Positions 1 through 9,164 of a DNA stretch of 64,000 nt are shown piece after piece. This DNA comes from Niastella vici (lineage in GTDB: Bacteria; Bacteroidota; Bacteroidia; Chitinophagales; Chitinophagaceae): the NCBI RefSeq assembly GCF_002077945.1, contig NZ_LVYD01000042.1, positions 248,001 to 312,000 on the forward strand, given 5' to 3'. The position numbers and the translations under genes were made by a program. The notes beneath the pieces are model-generated. The model made no database searches. It saw nothing but the letters and a program-made list of their open reading frames with translations, and was not told the DNA's origin. Within the stretch, counting starts at the first letter, position 1. Each line of letters starts with the position of its first letter.

Positions 1-818
1 TTCAGCATTGCTTCGAACCGGTTGAATATTTTAATGAAACCCCACAAGGCTACTTTGAATTTCCAGAAGGGAAACAGTCCGCTCACGTGAATACGGCTGA
101 TAAAGAATTTATTTTTCACCGGTAATTTATCGACCCAGTTACTTACCCTGAATGCGAGCCTTACATCATTTTGTGCAAGCAGCTCAAACATGGCCTGGCG
201 CTTTTGATCGTCCTTTTGGTTGTAGGCGCCAAAAGTATAAGCATGGCAGGGCTGAACCGGGATGTTCAGTTCCTGCAACCGGGCTCTTGTTTTTTTGAGA
301 TCTGCTTCAATCTCGGGCAGGCTCAATTTTGAATAGCTTTGATGCGTATAGGTGTGCAGCCCAAACTGAACCATGTCTTTGCTCATTGTAATGGCTTCGG
401 TTGCCGACATGAATTCACCCATGGGGTTTGGAGAAACATGGTTATTGTCTGGCGACTGAATAAAACCCGCCACCAGGAAAATATTCGCCTTGATATTATA
501 TTCTTTCAGGAGTGGATACAGGCAGGTATAATTATCGCGGTACCCATCATCGAGCGTGATCATTACCGGTTTGGCTGGCAAGGGCTTTTTTTGCTCCACA
601 TGCTCCAGCACCTCACTAATAAATAGTGTGGTATAGCCATTTTTGTTCAGGTATTCAAAATGCTGGCGCAACTGTGTGGTACTTACTGTAAGGAAATCGG
701 CCTCAGCAGCACTGATCTTATGATAATTTAAAACCGGCAAGCCATTAAACGCAGCGCCCATTTTAAAGATCAATACAAGCGCAAGCAACCCGATAATTCC
801 GATTAACAGATAGATCAT
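1..818 (-). CDS. Polysaccharide deacetylase (NodB domain), 3' end outside window
   Basis: I translated this open frame from the ATG at 818-816; it stays open to the window edge, so the C-terminus is missing. Residues 1-20 form one hydrophobic segment, suggesting an envelope-anchored enzyme. A NodB-type fold follows: PVLNYHKIS near 28, the metal/base motif TLDDGYRDNY with both aspartates (D90, D91), and the histidine motif HTYTH (155-159). Carbohydrate esterase family 4 enzymes of this kind remove N- or O-acetyl groups from polysaccharides. It lies 37 bp downstream of a clear paralogue (856-1686), a tandem duplication. Both end the exopolysaccharide locus, so deacetylation of the exported glycan is the likely role (inference). 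Family call is firm; substrate unknown. Confidence 0.85.
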   Translation of the reverse strand, partial: MIYLLIGIIGLLALVLIFKMGAAFNGLPVLNYHKISAAEADFLTVSTTQLRQHFEYLNKNGYTTLFISEVLEHVEQKKPLPAKPVMITLDDGYRDNYTCLYPLLKEYNIKANIFLVAGFIQSPDNNHVSPNPMGEFMSATEAITMSKDMVQFGLHTYTHQSYSKLSLPEIEADLKKTRARLQELNIPVQPCHAYTFGAYNQKDDQKRQAMFELLAQNDVRLAFRVSNWVDKLPVKNKFFISRIHVSGLFPFWKFKVALWGFIKIFNRFEAML

Positions 819-855
819 CTTTTATTCCTTTAGCTTTTGAGTACGCTGCCCTTCC

Positions 856-1686
856 CTATTTCAGGATCTTTTTAAGCCGTTGAGTGATCCTTATAAATCC
901 CATCAATGACATTTTAAATTGCCACATAGAATAGTTGCCATTTATGTGTAAGCGGTTAAGCAGGAACCTTTTTGACAGATTTAAAGGCAGGCGGTTCAGC
1001 CTATCGCCCACTTTAAAGGCATATCTAACACCATGCTTTTTAAAAATACCGAACACTTCAGCCTGTTTTACCAGGTCATCCTTAAAATGATAGGCCCATG
1101 GATAGGCAAATACCGGCTGGTATGATATTCCAAGGTCATCGAGCCTTTGTTTCGATGCCCGTGTATCTTCATCGATCTCGGCCAAAGTAAGGTCGTGGTA
1201 GTTTTTGTGGTACATTGAATGCAGGGCACATTGAACATGCTCTTTGCACATATCCTTTACCTCTTCTACCAGCATAAACTCCCCTTCGGCGCGGGGCCCC
1301 AGGTTGTCGGGCGTTTGAACAAAACCGGCCACAATGAACATGACCGCCTTGCAATTGAACTCCTTTAATAAAGGATACAGCTCGGTATAATTATCCCTGA
1401 AACCATCTTCCAATGCGATGATCAACGGTTTTGGCGGCAAAGGTTTTCCGTTTTCAACGTAATCGATCATGTCACTTAGCCAAATGGTAGTGTATCCATT
1501 TTTAGTGATGTATTCCAATTGCTCGCGCATTTGGGAAGTAGCAACTGTGTAATAATCAGGCTTTTTTGTACTGCTGAACCGGTGATAAACCAGCACGGGC
1601 ATCCCTTTTAAAAAGGGTCCTGCATATAAGTACATCAGAATGAAGCATATTACCAGGAATGCAACTGGTATTATTATATATACCAT
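856..1686 (-). CDS. Polysaccharide deacetylase paralogue with altered catalytic motif
   Basis: 276-residue protein with an N-terminal membrane segment (about 3-22) and a NodB-like domain close in sequence to its neighbour at 1-818. The histidine motif is kept as HSMYH (156-160). The first aspartate of the usual T(F/L)DDG motif, the catalytic base in this family, is a glutamate here (ALEDGF, E93 D94), whereas the neighbour has DD. The third motif is also degenerate (AYPWAY instead of the usual AYPxG). The protein may have weak or changed activity, or act as a binding partner of its paralogue; that is inference. It begins with ATG and is preceded by a 173-bp gap after the terminator of the upstream gene. 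Confidence 0.85.
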   Translation of the reverse strand: MVYIIIPVAFLVICFILMYLYAGPFLKGMPVLVYHRFSSTKKPDYYTVATSQMREQLEYITKNGYTTIWLSDMIDYVENGKPLPPKPLIIALEDGFRDNYTELYPLLKEFNCKAVMFIVAGFVQTPDNLGPRAEGEFMLVEEVKDMCKEHVQCALHSMYHKNYHDLTLAEIDEDTRASKQRLDDLGISYQPVFAYPWAYHFKDDLVKQAEVFGIFKKHGVRYAFKVGDRLNRLPLNLSKRFLLNRLHINGNYSMWQFKMSLMGFIRITQRLKKILK

Positions 1687-1859
1687 GGCTGGGACATTTG
1701 ATTAATTGTTAATTATTTATAATTAGCACACCCCGTATACCGGGGTCTTCAGGAAATATGATGCTATTCAGGTTTTCTTCAGATAATGTGGCCAGTGGAG
1801 TTCATCAGTCAGTGCGGGTGCAAGAAAGAAATTTATATGGTAAATAGCAAGTTCAGGGG

Positions 1860-1938
1860 TAAAAAAATAAAACAGGCAACAACTAACATAATACATTGTC
1901 AAGCGGGTCCCATCAAATATACTATAGTTGCTGCCTGT
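1860..1938 (-). terminator. Rho-independent terminator after the PglF/WbpM-like gene
   Basis: A 14-bp inverted repeat with one mismatch (1925-1938 against 1872-1885) is followed on the minus strand by a T-rich tract (1871-1860, mostly T). It begins about 15 bp after the stop codon of the dehydratase gene. The loop is long (39 nt) but the stem plus T-tract is convincing. It separates that gene from the two deacetylases. A smaller GC hairpin (1730-1746, ACCCCG/CGGGGT) lies further down, with no clear T-tract. Confidence 0.65.
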
Positions 1939-1952
1939 CGTTGGTGGTTGTT

Positions 1953-3938
1953 TCAATCGGCGGCCGCTGTATAGGCCTTATTAAGTTGTAAATCGAGTTT
2001 CTCGTATTGAGAGTTCTTGCTTTTGAATTCAGGAACGAGCTCTTTCATCTTCTTAACAATGCCGTAATTGTCTTCGAGGCGGCTCATGCTTATCAGCTCT
2101 TCGATTTCTCTTACCACTTTATGCGAGCAGGGTATTATTTTGGCGATCTTGATCTTTTCGTGATGGGTTGGAAGTGTTTTTTCCTGTTCGTTCAGTAACT
2201 CTTCATACAACTTCTCGCCCGGGCGTAATCCGGAATACACGATCTTGATATCTTCATCGGGTGTTAAACCGGCCAGCCTGATCATTTTTAAAGCCAGGTC
2301 AACGATCTTAACCGGTTTGCCCATATCGAACACAAAGATTTCGGCGCCTTTGCCCATGATCGCCGCTTCCATAACCAGTTGCACCGCTTCGGGGATGGTC
2401 ATAAAATAGCGGGTGATCTCAGGGTGTGTTACGGTAACCGGGCCACCATTCTGGATCTGCTGGCGGAACCTGGGGATCACAGAACCATTTGAACCCAGCA
2501 CGTTACCAAAACGGGTAGTGATGAATTTGGTCCTTCCATTTGCATTCACCCCGGCTTTGCTATCACCGTTGATAAGGCCCATAATGGTTTGATCGACGAG
2601 GTTATCGGCCACACTGCTCAACGACTGTACATACATTTCAGCGATCCGTTTTGAAGTACCCATCACATTGGTGGGGTTAACGGCCTTATCGGTTGAGATC
2701 ATCACAAACTTATGTACGTTGTATAGAACTGACAGGTCGGCGATGATCTTGGTTCCCATTACATTGGTAAGAATGGCTTCAGACGGATGGCGTTCCATCA
2801 TGGGCACATGCTTGTAAGCTGCAGCATGGAAAACAAAATGCGGGCGGTATTCGCGGAAAGGTATCTGCATCCGGTTACGGTCGCGAATGTTACCTATAAA
2901 GATCTTTATATTGGCGCCGGGGAATTTTTCCTCCATTTCAAGCTGCATCTCATGCAAAGGTGATTCAGCCTGATCGCACAGCACCACCATTTCAGGATCG
3001 AATGACAATGCCTGGCGTACAATTTCGGAACCAATTGAACCGGCAGCACCGGTAATTAAAATGCGTTTTCCGGTAAGCTCGCTCGAGATCTTTTCATTAT
3101 TAATGATAATAGGCTCCCGTTGCAACAGGTCTTCAATACGCAGTTCCTGGATCTGCTTCAGGCTGAGTTTGCCATAGGTCCATTGATCAGAAGGCGGCAC
3201 CGTAAGCACCTTGATGCCGAACTGCAAACATTTTTCGATCACCACTTTTTTATCGCGGCTGTCGAGCTGTTCGTTCATCAGGATCAGCTTATCTATTTTC
3301 TTCTTTGTTTTAAGTAAAGGCAGCTCCCTGATATGGTAAACCCTTTTTTGCTGAATGGTAACATTGGCCTTATTGATATCAGTTTCAACAAAACCGGCAA
3401 TTACAAATTTGTTGGTAATGCTCGATTCAATGGCTTGCTTTACACACATAGCTTCACTATCACTGCCATAGATCAATACATTTTCTTTTAAAACAATAGC
3501 ATTATGTTTTACATAATAGTAAAACGCGCGCACCATTGAGCGCAGCATCATATGCAGGGTACAGCTGATGAAAAAGTTTATCAGCAATACGCCGGGGATG
3601 TTAAGGCTATTGATATGATATTCGCGGTTCACTACAAATACCACTGCGAGGGGAAATAAAACACCGGTGATCAATACCGCCAGGGAGATCCGCATCATGT
3701 CATAAACATTCGAAAAGCGGAGCATGCCCGTATGAATGCGCATGCAATAAAATACCGGCAGCGAGATCAAAGAATATAAAGTGGTATATACAAAAAAGTG
3801 GCCGCGCAGAATTGCAGAAAACTGAAACTGCTTTACGATGAAATAAGACAACGTAAAGGAGAATACGGTTATGACCAGATCGATAAGCAAGATAACCCAC
3901 CTGGGTACAGGCCTTGAAAATGATAGAAACTTCTTCAT
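1953..3938 (-). CDS. Membrane-bound nucleotide-sugar 4,6-dehydratase (PglF/WbpM/CapD type)
   Basis: This family converts UDP-GlcNAc to UDP-2-acetamido-2,6-dideoxy-4-keto-hexose, the first step to bacillosamine and related sugars. The protein has about four N-terminal membrane segments (residues 13-130), a CoA-binding-like region (about 150-260) and a Rossmann dehydratase domain starting at GAAGSIGSE (about 297). The catalytic stretch STDKAVNPTNVMGTSKR has the Met-x3-Lys arrangement of the WbpM/PglF group instead of Tyr-x3-Lys. I chose the ATG at 3938 (MKKFLSFSRP), giving 661 aa; the frame is open to 4019 but that extension is not hydrophobic or conserved-looking. Its own long leader (3939-4358) and a terminator after it suggest a separate transcript. 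PglE- and PglD-like genes upstream fit one pathway. Confidence 0.9.
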   Translation of the reverse strand: MKKFLSFSRPVPRWVILLIDLVITVFSFTLSYFIVKQFQFSAILRGHFFVYTTLYSLISLPVFYCMRIHTGMLRFSNVYDMMRISLAVLITGVLFPLAVVFVVNREYHINSLNIPGVLLINFFISCTLHMMLRSMVRAFYYYVKHNAIVLKENVLIYGSDSEAMCVKQAIESSITNKFVIAGFVETDINKANVTIQQKRVYHIRELPLLKTKKKIDKLILMNEQLDSRDKKVVIEKCLQFGIKVLTVPPSDQWTYGKLSLKQIQELRIEDLLQREPIIINNEKISSELTGKRILITGAAGSIGSEIVRQALSFDPEMVVLCDQAESPLHEMQLEMEEKFPGANIKIFIGNIRDRNRMQIPFREYRPHFVFHAAAYKHVPMMERHPSEAILTNVMGTKIIADLSVLYNVHKFVMISTDKAVNPTNVMGTSKRIAEMYVQSLSSVADNLVDQTIMGLINGDSKAGVNANGRTKFITTRFGNVLGSNGSVIPRFRQQIQNGGPVTVTHPEITRYFMTIPEAVQLVMEAAIMGKGAEIFVFDMGKPVKIVDLALKMIRLAGLTPDEDIKIVYSGLRPGEKLYEELLNEQEKTLPTHHEKIKIAKIIPCSHKVVREIEELISMSRLEDNYGIVKKMKELVPEFKSKNSQYEKLDLQLNKAYTAAAD

Positions 3939-4379
3939 GCTATTAGCAATATGTTTACAATGTTGGTTGTTCTGAACGCGGATTTTCAGGAAACAATGGA
4001 ATTGCCATGCGATAATCAATTATTGATTACGCCGATGGATATTGCGCAGGAAATATGGATACAAGGTTACCTAATACACAGAAAAATGGATTGTAAATAG
4101 CAGGAAGTTCAAAGGATTACCACAACAACAACATATAAACGCTTTTACATGAGGATATTGATACTGGAGACTAAATATGGAAAGGACAAAAGATGGATTT
4201 GAAAAATGGAGACATTTCAAAGGATTATCGATTGGATATAGCAAGGCTAAATCAGTGCCTGGTTCGCGGTTACATATCAGAAAGGATTTGCTACAATCAG
4301 CTTATCAGGCTGGATATTCATAGGATTATAGAGGGGGCTGAAATCAGGGGGAAAGGTACACAAGAAATTTGATTTTTAA
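3939..4379 (-). promoter_or_regulatory. Long repeat-bearing leader and candidate promoter of the dehydratase gene
   Basis: About 410 nt without a gene precede the ATG at 3938. A candidate -7 element TACCTTTC lies at 358-351 of the 4-kb block (4358-4351, minus), with a poor -33 (TTA/TAT near 4379). Inside the leader, copies of TTCAAAGGATTA (plus-strand reading) occur at 4108-4119 and 4216-4227, with variants at 4276-4290 and 4317-4328. GAAAAATGGA is repeated at 4081-4090 and 4201-4210. The stretch AGAAATTTGAT just upstream of the -7 (4363-4373) recurs upstream of the UpxY gene, whose leader carries related repeats. Regulation in common with the main operon is inferred. Between 4380 and 4536 I see only AT-rich sequence. 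Confidence 0.45.
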
Positions 4380-4536
4380 TAAATTTTTCGCATCATTTTT
4401 TAAGTGTAATACCTTAATAACATTCGCATAACCAATAATCCCCAATTGCCATATACCACTAACCGGTAGATTTTTAAACCCGGACCGGGAATTAATCCCT
4501 AATCGGGTACTGCATTCTGTAAAGGAATAGGTAAAA

Positions 4537-5574
4537 CTACGCCTCTACCAATGCTTTTTTGGAAGCAGTTGCATGAATGGCCGAAATAACCTTGCCGGGC
4601 GTCAAATACTTTTCAAAATAAGCCAGCGCATTTTGCTCTAATTCCATTCGCTGTTCTTTATGGGAAACCAGCCAGGAAATGGCATCTTTTAATTCGCTAT
4701 GAATATCTTTTATTTCAAGGTAATGGGTACCGGCCATGAAATTACCGGGCAGTATCCTGTTAATAGGGGTAGTAACAATGGCTTTCCCAAGCGCAAAATA
4801 TTCGCCCAGCTTCCATCCCAGGCAATCGTGCACGGCGGGCGTATTTATCACTACTGTAGATAACTTCAAATGCTCAAGATAGGATTTGTGGTTATACAGT
4901 TTGCTGGCCGAATAATTTTCCAACCCTTCAAATGGCCCTAACCGCCGTCTTGAAAACCCGCCTTCAAAAGAGATCACTTTCTCGCTATCAAGACCTTTCA
5001 GGATGGTAATTATTTCCTTCCTCAGGTTTGTTACCGTAGTATGTTTTTTCCAGGGATAGTTCAAATAAAACAGGTAGTTGTCCCTGGAAGCCTTTCTGTT
5101 GGCATACACATCAAATGAACATCTTTTCATTGACTGATGTGTATACACCCTGAAGTAAGGATTTTTTATTCCGGCTTTCCGGTACAACTTCCAGGATAAT
5201 TTAAGATAGGCCGGAAGGCTGAAATAGTTGATCCCAAAATTAGGGCCCACAGGAAGCACCTTCGGGTACTTTTGCAGGGTGGCTTCATCTACATTCACCT
5301 TTGCATACACATCAACCCACTCATAAACCGTATCGTTTACGTCACATTTATCATTAGCGGCGATGCATATTTTCGACACGTTGCCATTATCCCATATTTC
5401 GTAATAGAAAAATTCCTTCCTGTACGGTCCGTTCACAAATTCATTGAACCGGAGGAATCTGTCTTCGAATGAAAATTCAATGGTATAATCTTTATAGAAA
5501 TCATGCAACCCTTTTATATAAAATTCATAATACCAGGGATCGAACAAAGGGCACATTAATATCTTCTTTTCCAT
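4537..5574 (-). CDS. Probable glycosyltransferase, atypical
   Basis: 345-residue soluble protein, no signal peptide. The C-terminal half resembles GT-B enzymes: after an SF-GGF-rich region comes LGWKLGEYFALGKAIVTTPI (about 272-291), like the nucleotide-sugar-binding helix and loop of GT1/GT4 proteins (a glutamate followed by a small-residue loop). The N-terminal half (about 1-160) is rich in Tyr, Phe and Trp and has no motif I recognise. It sits between the PglE-like gene (36 bp upstream) and the dehydratase leader, so a role in assembling the same glycan is likely. Acceptor and donor cannot be told. Start is an ATG with no better alternative. Confidence 0.65.
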   Translation of the reverse strand: MEKKILMCPLFDPWYYEFYIKGLHDFYKDYTIEFSFEDRFLRFNEFVNGPYRKEFFYYEIWDNGNVSKICIAANDKCDVNDTVYEWVDVYAKVNVDEATLQKYPKVLPVGPNFGINYFSLPAYLKLSWKLYRKAGIKNPYFRVYTHQSMKRCSFDVYANRKASRDNYLFYLNYPWKKHTTVTNLRKEIITILKGLDSEKVISFEGGFSRRRLGPFEGLENYSASKLYNHKSYLEHLKLSTVVINTPAVHDCLGWKLGEYFALGKAIVTTPINRILPGNFMAGTHYLEIKDIHSELKDAISWLVSHKEQRMELEQNALAYFEKYLTPGKVISAIHATASKKALVEA

Positions 5575-5609
5575 GTTTTACAGCTTTAAAATTGAATGTA
5601 AGATCAGCT

Positions 5610-6749
5610 TTATGAAACGGGCACCCCAACACAATCGCACACAGTGGTAGTTATTCTTTCCAGATCGGCTTCAGTAAGGTTAGAACCCGATGGCAGGCAT
5701 AACCCAATCTCAAAAAGCCGTTCACTGATATCTGATCCATAATAAGGCGCATCGGCAAATACTGATTGCAGATGCATGGGCTTCCAAAGCGGGCGGCAAT
5801 CAATATTATTGCCAGTTAAACATAAACGCAGGTCTTCCCGGGTAAAATTGGGAACCTTAACGAGAATAGCCGTTAACCAGTGATTCGAAAAATAGCCTTT
5901 GCCCGGTTCTTCCAGGAATTCAATGCCTTCGATACCGGCAAATGCCTTTTTATAAAATTGATAATTGTTGCGGCGTTGCTGAACACGTAATGGCAATACT
6001 TCCATTTGTCCACGACCAATACCAGCACAAACATTACTCATGCGGTAATTATAACCTATCTGCGAATGCTGATAATGGGGAGCAGGGTCAAGCGCCTGTG
6101 AACCTAAAAAACGGGCCTTGTGAACAAATTCAGGATTCTTTGAAATAAGCGCTCCGCCACCTGAAGTGGTAATGATCTTATTCCCATTGAATGATAAAAT
6201 ACCAATATCGCCAAAGGTTCCAACGGGTTTACCGTTAAAGGTAGAACCCAATGCCTCGGCCGCATCTTCCACAACAGGAATTTCATACTTATGGGCAATG
6301 GCCATAATTTCATCTATGCGCGCCGGCATTCCATATAAATGAACTACAATAATAGCTTTGGGCTTTTTCCCTTTCTGGATGCGGTCCTTTATAGCCAGCT
6401 CCATGAATTCGGGCGACATATTCCAGGTGCTTTCCTCACTGTCAACAAATACAGGGGTAGCTCCCTGATAAACTATAGGGTTAGCCGATGCTGCAAATGT
6501 CATGGACTGACAAATAACTTCATCGCCTGCTTTTACGCCAAGAATTATCAATGCCATATGCAATGCCGCTGTTCCCGAGCTCAGGGCAGCCACATGCACA
6601 TTATTTCCTAAATAAGCTTCGAGATCATGTTCGAAACCATTCACATTCGGACCAAGAGGAGCAATCCAGTTCGACGCAAATGCTTCCTGAACATAAACTA
6701 TTTCTTTTTCTCCCATATGCGGGGACGACAACCAGATTTTCTCTTTCAT
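5610..6749 (-). CDS. pglE: PglE-like UDP-4-keto-sugar aminotransferase (DegT/DnrJ/EryC1/StrS)
   Basis: 379-residue PLP-dependent fold-type I aminotransferase. It matches what I remember of Campylobacter PglE closely: start LSSPHMGEKEIVYVQEAF, SNWIAPLGPNV, VEDAAEALGSTFNGK, and FNGNKIITTSGGGAL, whose Lys carries PLP; the C-terminal region has ETRPLW-like DCRPLWKPMH and CLPSGS. PglE adds the C4 amino group to UDP-4-keto-6-deoxy-GlcNAc. The upstream NeuD/PglD-type acetyltransferase and the PglF/WbpM-type dehydratase in the same locus complete a route to UDP-N,N'-diacetylbacillosamine. Function is by homology; the closely related perosamine and QuiNAc4N aminotransferases cannot be excluded. Confidence 0.85.
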   Translation of the reverse strand: MKEKIWLSSPHMGEKEIVYVQEAFASNWIAPLGPNVNGFEHDLEAYLGNNVHVAALSSGTAALHMALIILGVKAGDEVICQSMTFAASANPIVYQGATPVFVDSEESTWNMSPEFMELAIKDRIQKGKKPKAIIVVHLYGMPARIDEIMAIAHKYEIPVVEDAAEALGSTFNGKPVGTFGDIGILSFNGNKIITTSGGGALISKNPEFVHKARFLGSQALDPAPHYQHSQIGYNYRMSNVCAGIGRGQMEVLPLRVQQRRNNYQFYKKAFAGIEGIEFLEEPGKGYFSNHWLTAILVKVPNFTREDLRLCLTGNNIDCRPLWKPMHLQSVFADAPYYGSDISERLFEIGLCLPSGSNLTEADLERITTTVCDCVGVPVS

Positions 6750-6849
6750 GAATTACAACTTAAATTAAAAGTAAAACGCTTTTGCAGATAAAACAAGTGC
6801 TGCCGGCCAGATTGCCTTATAATTACCGGCAACTATTTTTCTAAAATTT

Positions 6850-7476
6850 TCAGAACTGGTTCATTTTTATTACTCTTCCAGGATTTCCAACCACCACCGC
6901 ATAATCAGGTACATCCCGTATGATCACCGCTCCTGCGCCTATTGTTGCCCATTTACCGATCCTGATATTCTGCATAACGCATGCCCCAATACCAATTTGC
7001 GTTCCCTCCCCCACCTGTACGTTTCCTGCTAAAGCGGCGTTGGGCGAAATATGTACAAAATCTTCCACCACACAATCATGATCAATGGAACAATTCGTAT
7101 TTAAGATAACATGCCTGCCGATATTGCTGTGAACGTTCACAGAAACATTCGACATCACCACTGTTCCTTCACCAACAACACTGCGAACAGAAATGATGGC
7201 AGCTGAATGAATGGCACTGGTAAATGTTACCTCACTCAATTTTGCGGCTATTGCTTTACGAATGCGATTATTTCCAATTGAAATAATAAACCGGTCATCC
7301 GCCGTTAGGGCCGCCTGTTGTAATGTATTATAAACAGGATAGTCCAGCAGGGATGTTACAAGCGGATTATCATCAATTAACCCATAGGGAATGCGGTGTT
7401 GGGATTCCAGTATTTCACAGATCACTTTCGCATGGCCACTGGCCCCATACAAAAAAATTCGGTTGATATGCGACAT
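6850..7476 (-). CDS. pglD: NeuD/PglD-family sugar O/N-acetyltransferase
   Basis: 208 residues. The N-terminal Rossmann-like domain (IFLYGASGHAKVICEILE, about 7-24, then GLIDDN) is typical of the NeuD/PglD family and is followed by a left-handed beta-helix of hexapeptide repeats (about 95-200), including SIDHDCVVEDFVHISPNAAL, whose histidine is the expected catalytic base. PglD transfers acetyl from acetyl-CoA to the 4-amino group of UDP-linked bacillosamine precursor. The PglE-like gene lies 100 bp downstream on the same strand. NeuD-type sialic acid O-acetylation is the alternative, but no sialic acid genes are present in the window. Confidence 0.85.
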   Translation of the reverse strand: MSHINRIFLYGASGHAKVICEILESQHRIPYGLIDDNPLVTSLLDYPVYNTLQQAALTADDRFIISIGNNRIRKAIAAKLSEVTFTSAIHSAAIISVRSVVGEGTVVMSNVSVNVHSNIGRHVILNTNCSIDHDCVVEDFVHISPNAALAGNVQVGEGTQIGIGACVMQNIRIGKWATIGAGAVIIRDVPDYAVVVGNPGRVIKMNQF

Positions 7477-7681
7477 AAATAAACTGGGCCTTCAAAAAAA
7501 GGATATTAGCAGTACTAATGTATCAATACAAAACAGGCAAGCTAATAAAGCAGGATTATGGACAATTCGCACAAAAATAAATGCTTCTACTTAAAGTTCA
7601 TATTAAAATTGTGCAAACGCCCCTGTCTGAAATGTATTAATTACAATAAAGAATAGGTTTATATAATAGTAATATGCGAAA

Positions 7682-7699
7682 GACGGGGTTTAACCCGTC
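7682..7699 (-). terminator. Possible weak terminator hairpin overlapping the end of the DegT gene
   Basis: GACGGG (7682-7687) and CCCGTC (7694-7699) form a 6-bp stem around GTTTAA, which contains the stop codon of the upstream aminotransferase. On the minus strand it is followed by TTTCGCATATTA, only a partial T-tract. If real, it would separate this gene from the PglD-like gene, 213 bp further on. Low confidence. Confidence 0.3.
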
Positions 7700-9060
7700 A
7701 ATTTGTAAAAACGTCCGGTTTTCCGTTTCACAAAGCCTTCTGCAAAGGAGTATGTTTCTTCGTTATCAGTTTCTTCGTTATCTACCGCACTATCGAAACT
7801 TCCCATCAGTATCAAAACCGGGAACAAAATGGTACAAAGCAGCATTTTTACCGGCCTGAATTCCTTTACCGATTCAATAACCGCTTCAGTGACCGTTTTG
7901 CATTGATCGTTGGTCAATTGCGGGTAAATGGGTAGTGAGATCTCGTTACTATATGAATTATACGCGTTGGGATAGTTCTTAATATCGTAGCCCGCTTGTT
8001 TAAAAACGGTGAGCATGGGCAATGGTGTAAAGTGCACATTCACCGCTACCGACCTGCCGGCAATGCTTTCGATGATCTTGTTCCGCTCTTCTTCGGCAAT
8101 ATCTTTAATTCGTAATGGATACAGATGGTACGAGGAAGAACAGCCTGTTTGCTGGTACGGCGGGCAAATAGCCCAATCGTATTTTGAAAATACATTGTTA
8201 TAAAAATCGAATACCCGTTTCCGCTCTATCAGCAACAGGTTCTCATATTTTTTGAACTGCGCCAACGCTACGGCGGCCAGCACATCGGGCATGTTCATTT
8301 TGAAGCCCGGATAAATAACATCATACTGCCAGGCCCCCGCCTTTGTTTTTGTAAAGGCATCTTTTGTTTGCCCATTCAGGCTCCATATTCGAAGCGTATT
8401 ATACACTTCTTCATTATTGAATGGCGCAGGCAGGTTCAGCAATATAACACCGCCTTCGGCAGAAGTTATGTTCTTTACTGCATGCAACGAGAAAACGGTA
8501 ATATCGGCACAGGAGCCTATAGGTTTATTTTTATAGGTTGCCCCCAATGCATGAGCAGCATCATCCATGATCAGGATCCTTCCCAACTGCTGTTGCTCAT
8601 TGGTTGCAGGTTGAAATTTCTCTTTTATGGCCGGGTCGTTTACGATGCTGTTTATGCTATCATAATCGCAAGGCCAGCCGGCGAAATCAACAGCAACAAT
8701 TGCTTTTGTATTTTCGGTAATGGCTTCTTTGATCTTCTGGCAATCGATATTGAAATCATTGCCTATATCAACCATAACCGGTTTGGCGCCTACATGCATT
8801 ACTGCGAGTGCAGTGGCGCAGTAGGTATAGGCAGGAACAATAACCTCATCGCCTTTTTTAATGCCATACCAGTGCAACATCAATATCATACCTGAAGTAG
8901 CGGAGTTTACAGCAAGCGCATGGTCGATATTGCAAAAAGTGGCCATTTCCTTTTCAAGCTGTTTTGTAGCAGGACCTGTGGTTAGCCAGCCGCTTTGCAG
9001 GATAGAAGTTACCTCCCTGATGATGTCATCATCAATGTAAGGTGGAGAAAAACGAATCAT
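7690..9060 (-). CDS. DegT/DnrJ/EryC1/StrS aminotransferase with unusual C-terminal tail
   Basis: 456 residues. The first 400 or so form a standard PLP aminotransferase of nucleotide sugars: GWLTTGPATKQLE, NSATSGMILML, IMDDAAHALGATYKNKPIG and SLHAVKNITSAEGG with the PLP lysine. The domain should end near IESVKEF (about 400). About 55 further residues follow: a hydrophobic stretch (MLLCTILFPVLILMGSF), a duplicated NEETDNEET and a basic end. Such a tail is not usual in the family; it could be a membrane anchor or read-through of a lost stop. The gene lies between a PglC-like transferase and a PglD-like acetyltransferase, so it acts on a nucleotide sugar of the same glycan, probably a second amino sugar. 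Confidence 0.85.
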   Translation of the reverse strand: MIRFSPPYIDDDIIREVTSILQSGWLTTGPATKQLEKEMATFCNIDHALAVNSATSGMILMLHWYGIKKGDEVIVPAYTYCATALAVMHVGAKPVMVDIGNDFNIDCQKIKEAITENTKAIVAVDFAGWPCDYDSINSIVNDPAIKEKFQPATNEQQQLGRILIMDDAAHALGATYKNKPIGSCADITVFSLHAVKNITSAEGGVILLNLPAPFNNEEVYNTLRIWSLNGQTKDAFTKTKAGAWQYDVIYPGFKMNMPDVLAAVALAQFKKYENLLLIERKRVFDFYNNVFSKYDWAICPPYQQTGCSSSYHLYPLRIKDIAEEERNKIIESIAGRSVAVNVHFTPLPMLTVFKQAGYDIKNYPNAYNSYSNEISLPIYPQLTNDQCKTVTEAVIESVKEFRPVKMLLCTILFPVLILMGSFDSAVDNEETDNEETYSFAEGFVKRKTGRFYKLTG

Positions 9061-9164
9061 ACGGTTCTTAAGGTGTTTTAAAAGTTCAAACTATATAATC
9101 AGAGCAATTAGAGACATGATTATTTAAGGGTATGAAACGATTACTACAACAACTTTAATGAACC

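Noticed and set aside
1..818. Pseudogene because no stop was found
   Set aside because: The frame is intact with all catalytic motifs; the stop simply lies beyond the window edge.
1768..1974. Two opposite 62-residue open frames between the dehydratase and the deacetylase
   Set aside because: They overlap each other and the terminator hairpin; no domain and no sensible start.
1953..4019. Start of the dehydratase at 4019
   Set aside because: The first 27 residues are not membrane-like and precede a clear MKKFLSFSRP start at 3938; orthologues of this family begin close to the first membrane helix.
6801..6831. Terminator between the PglD- and PglE-like genes
   Set aside because: TGCCGG/CCGGCA pairs over a 19-nt loop without a T-tract; too weak, and both genes belong to one pathway.
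8368..8895. 175-residue plus-strand open frame
   Set aside because: It lies wholly inside the minus-strand DegT aminotransferase gene, whose motifs are clear; the plus-strand product has no recognisable domain.
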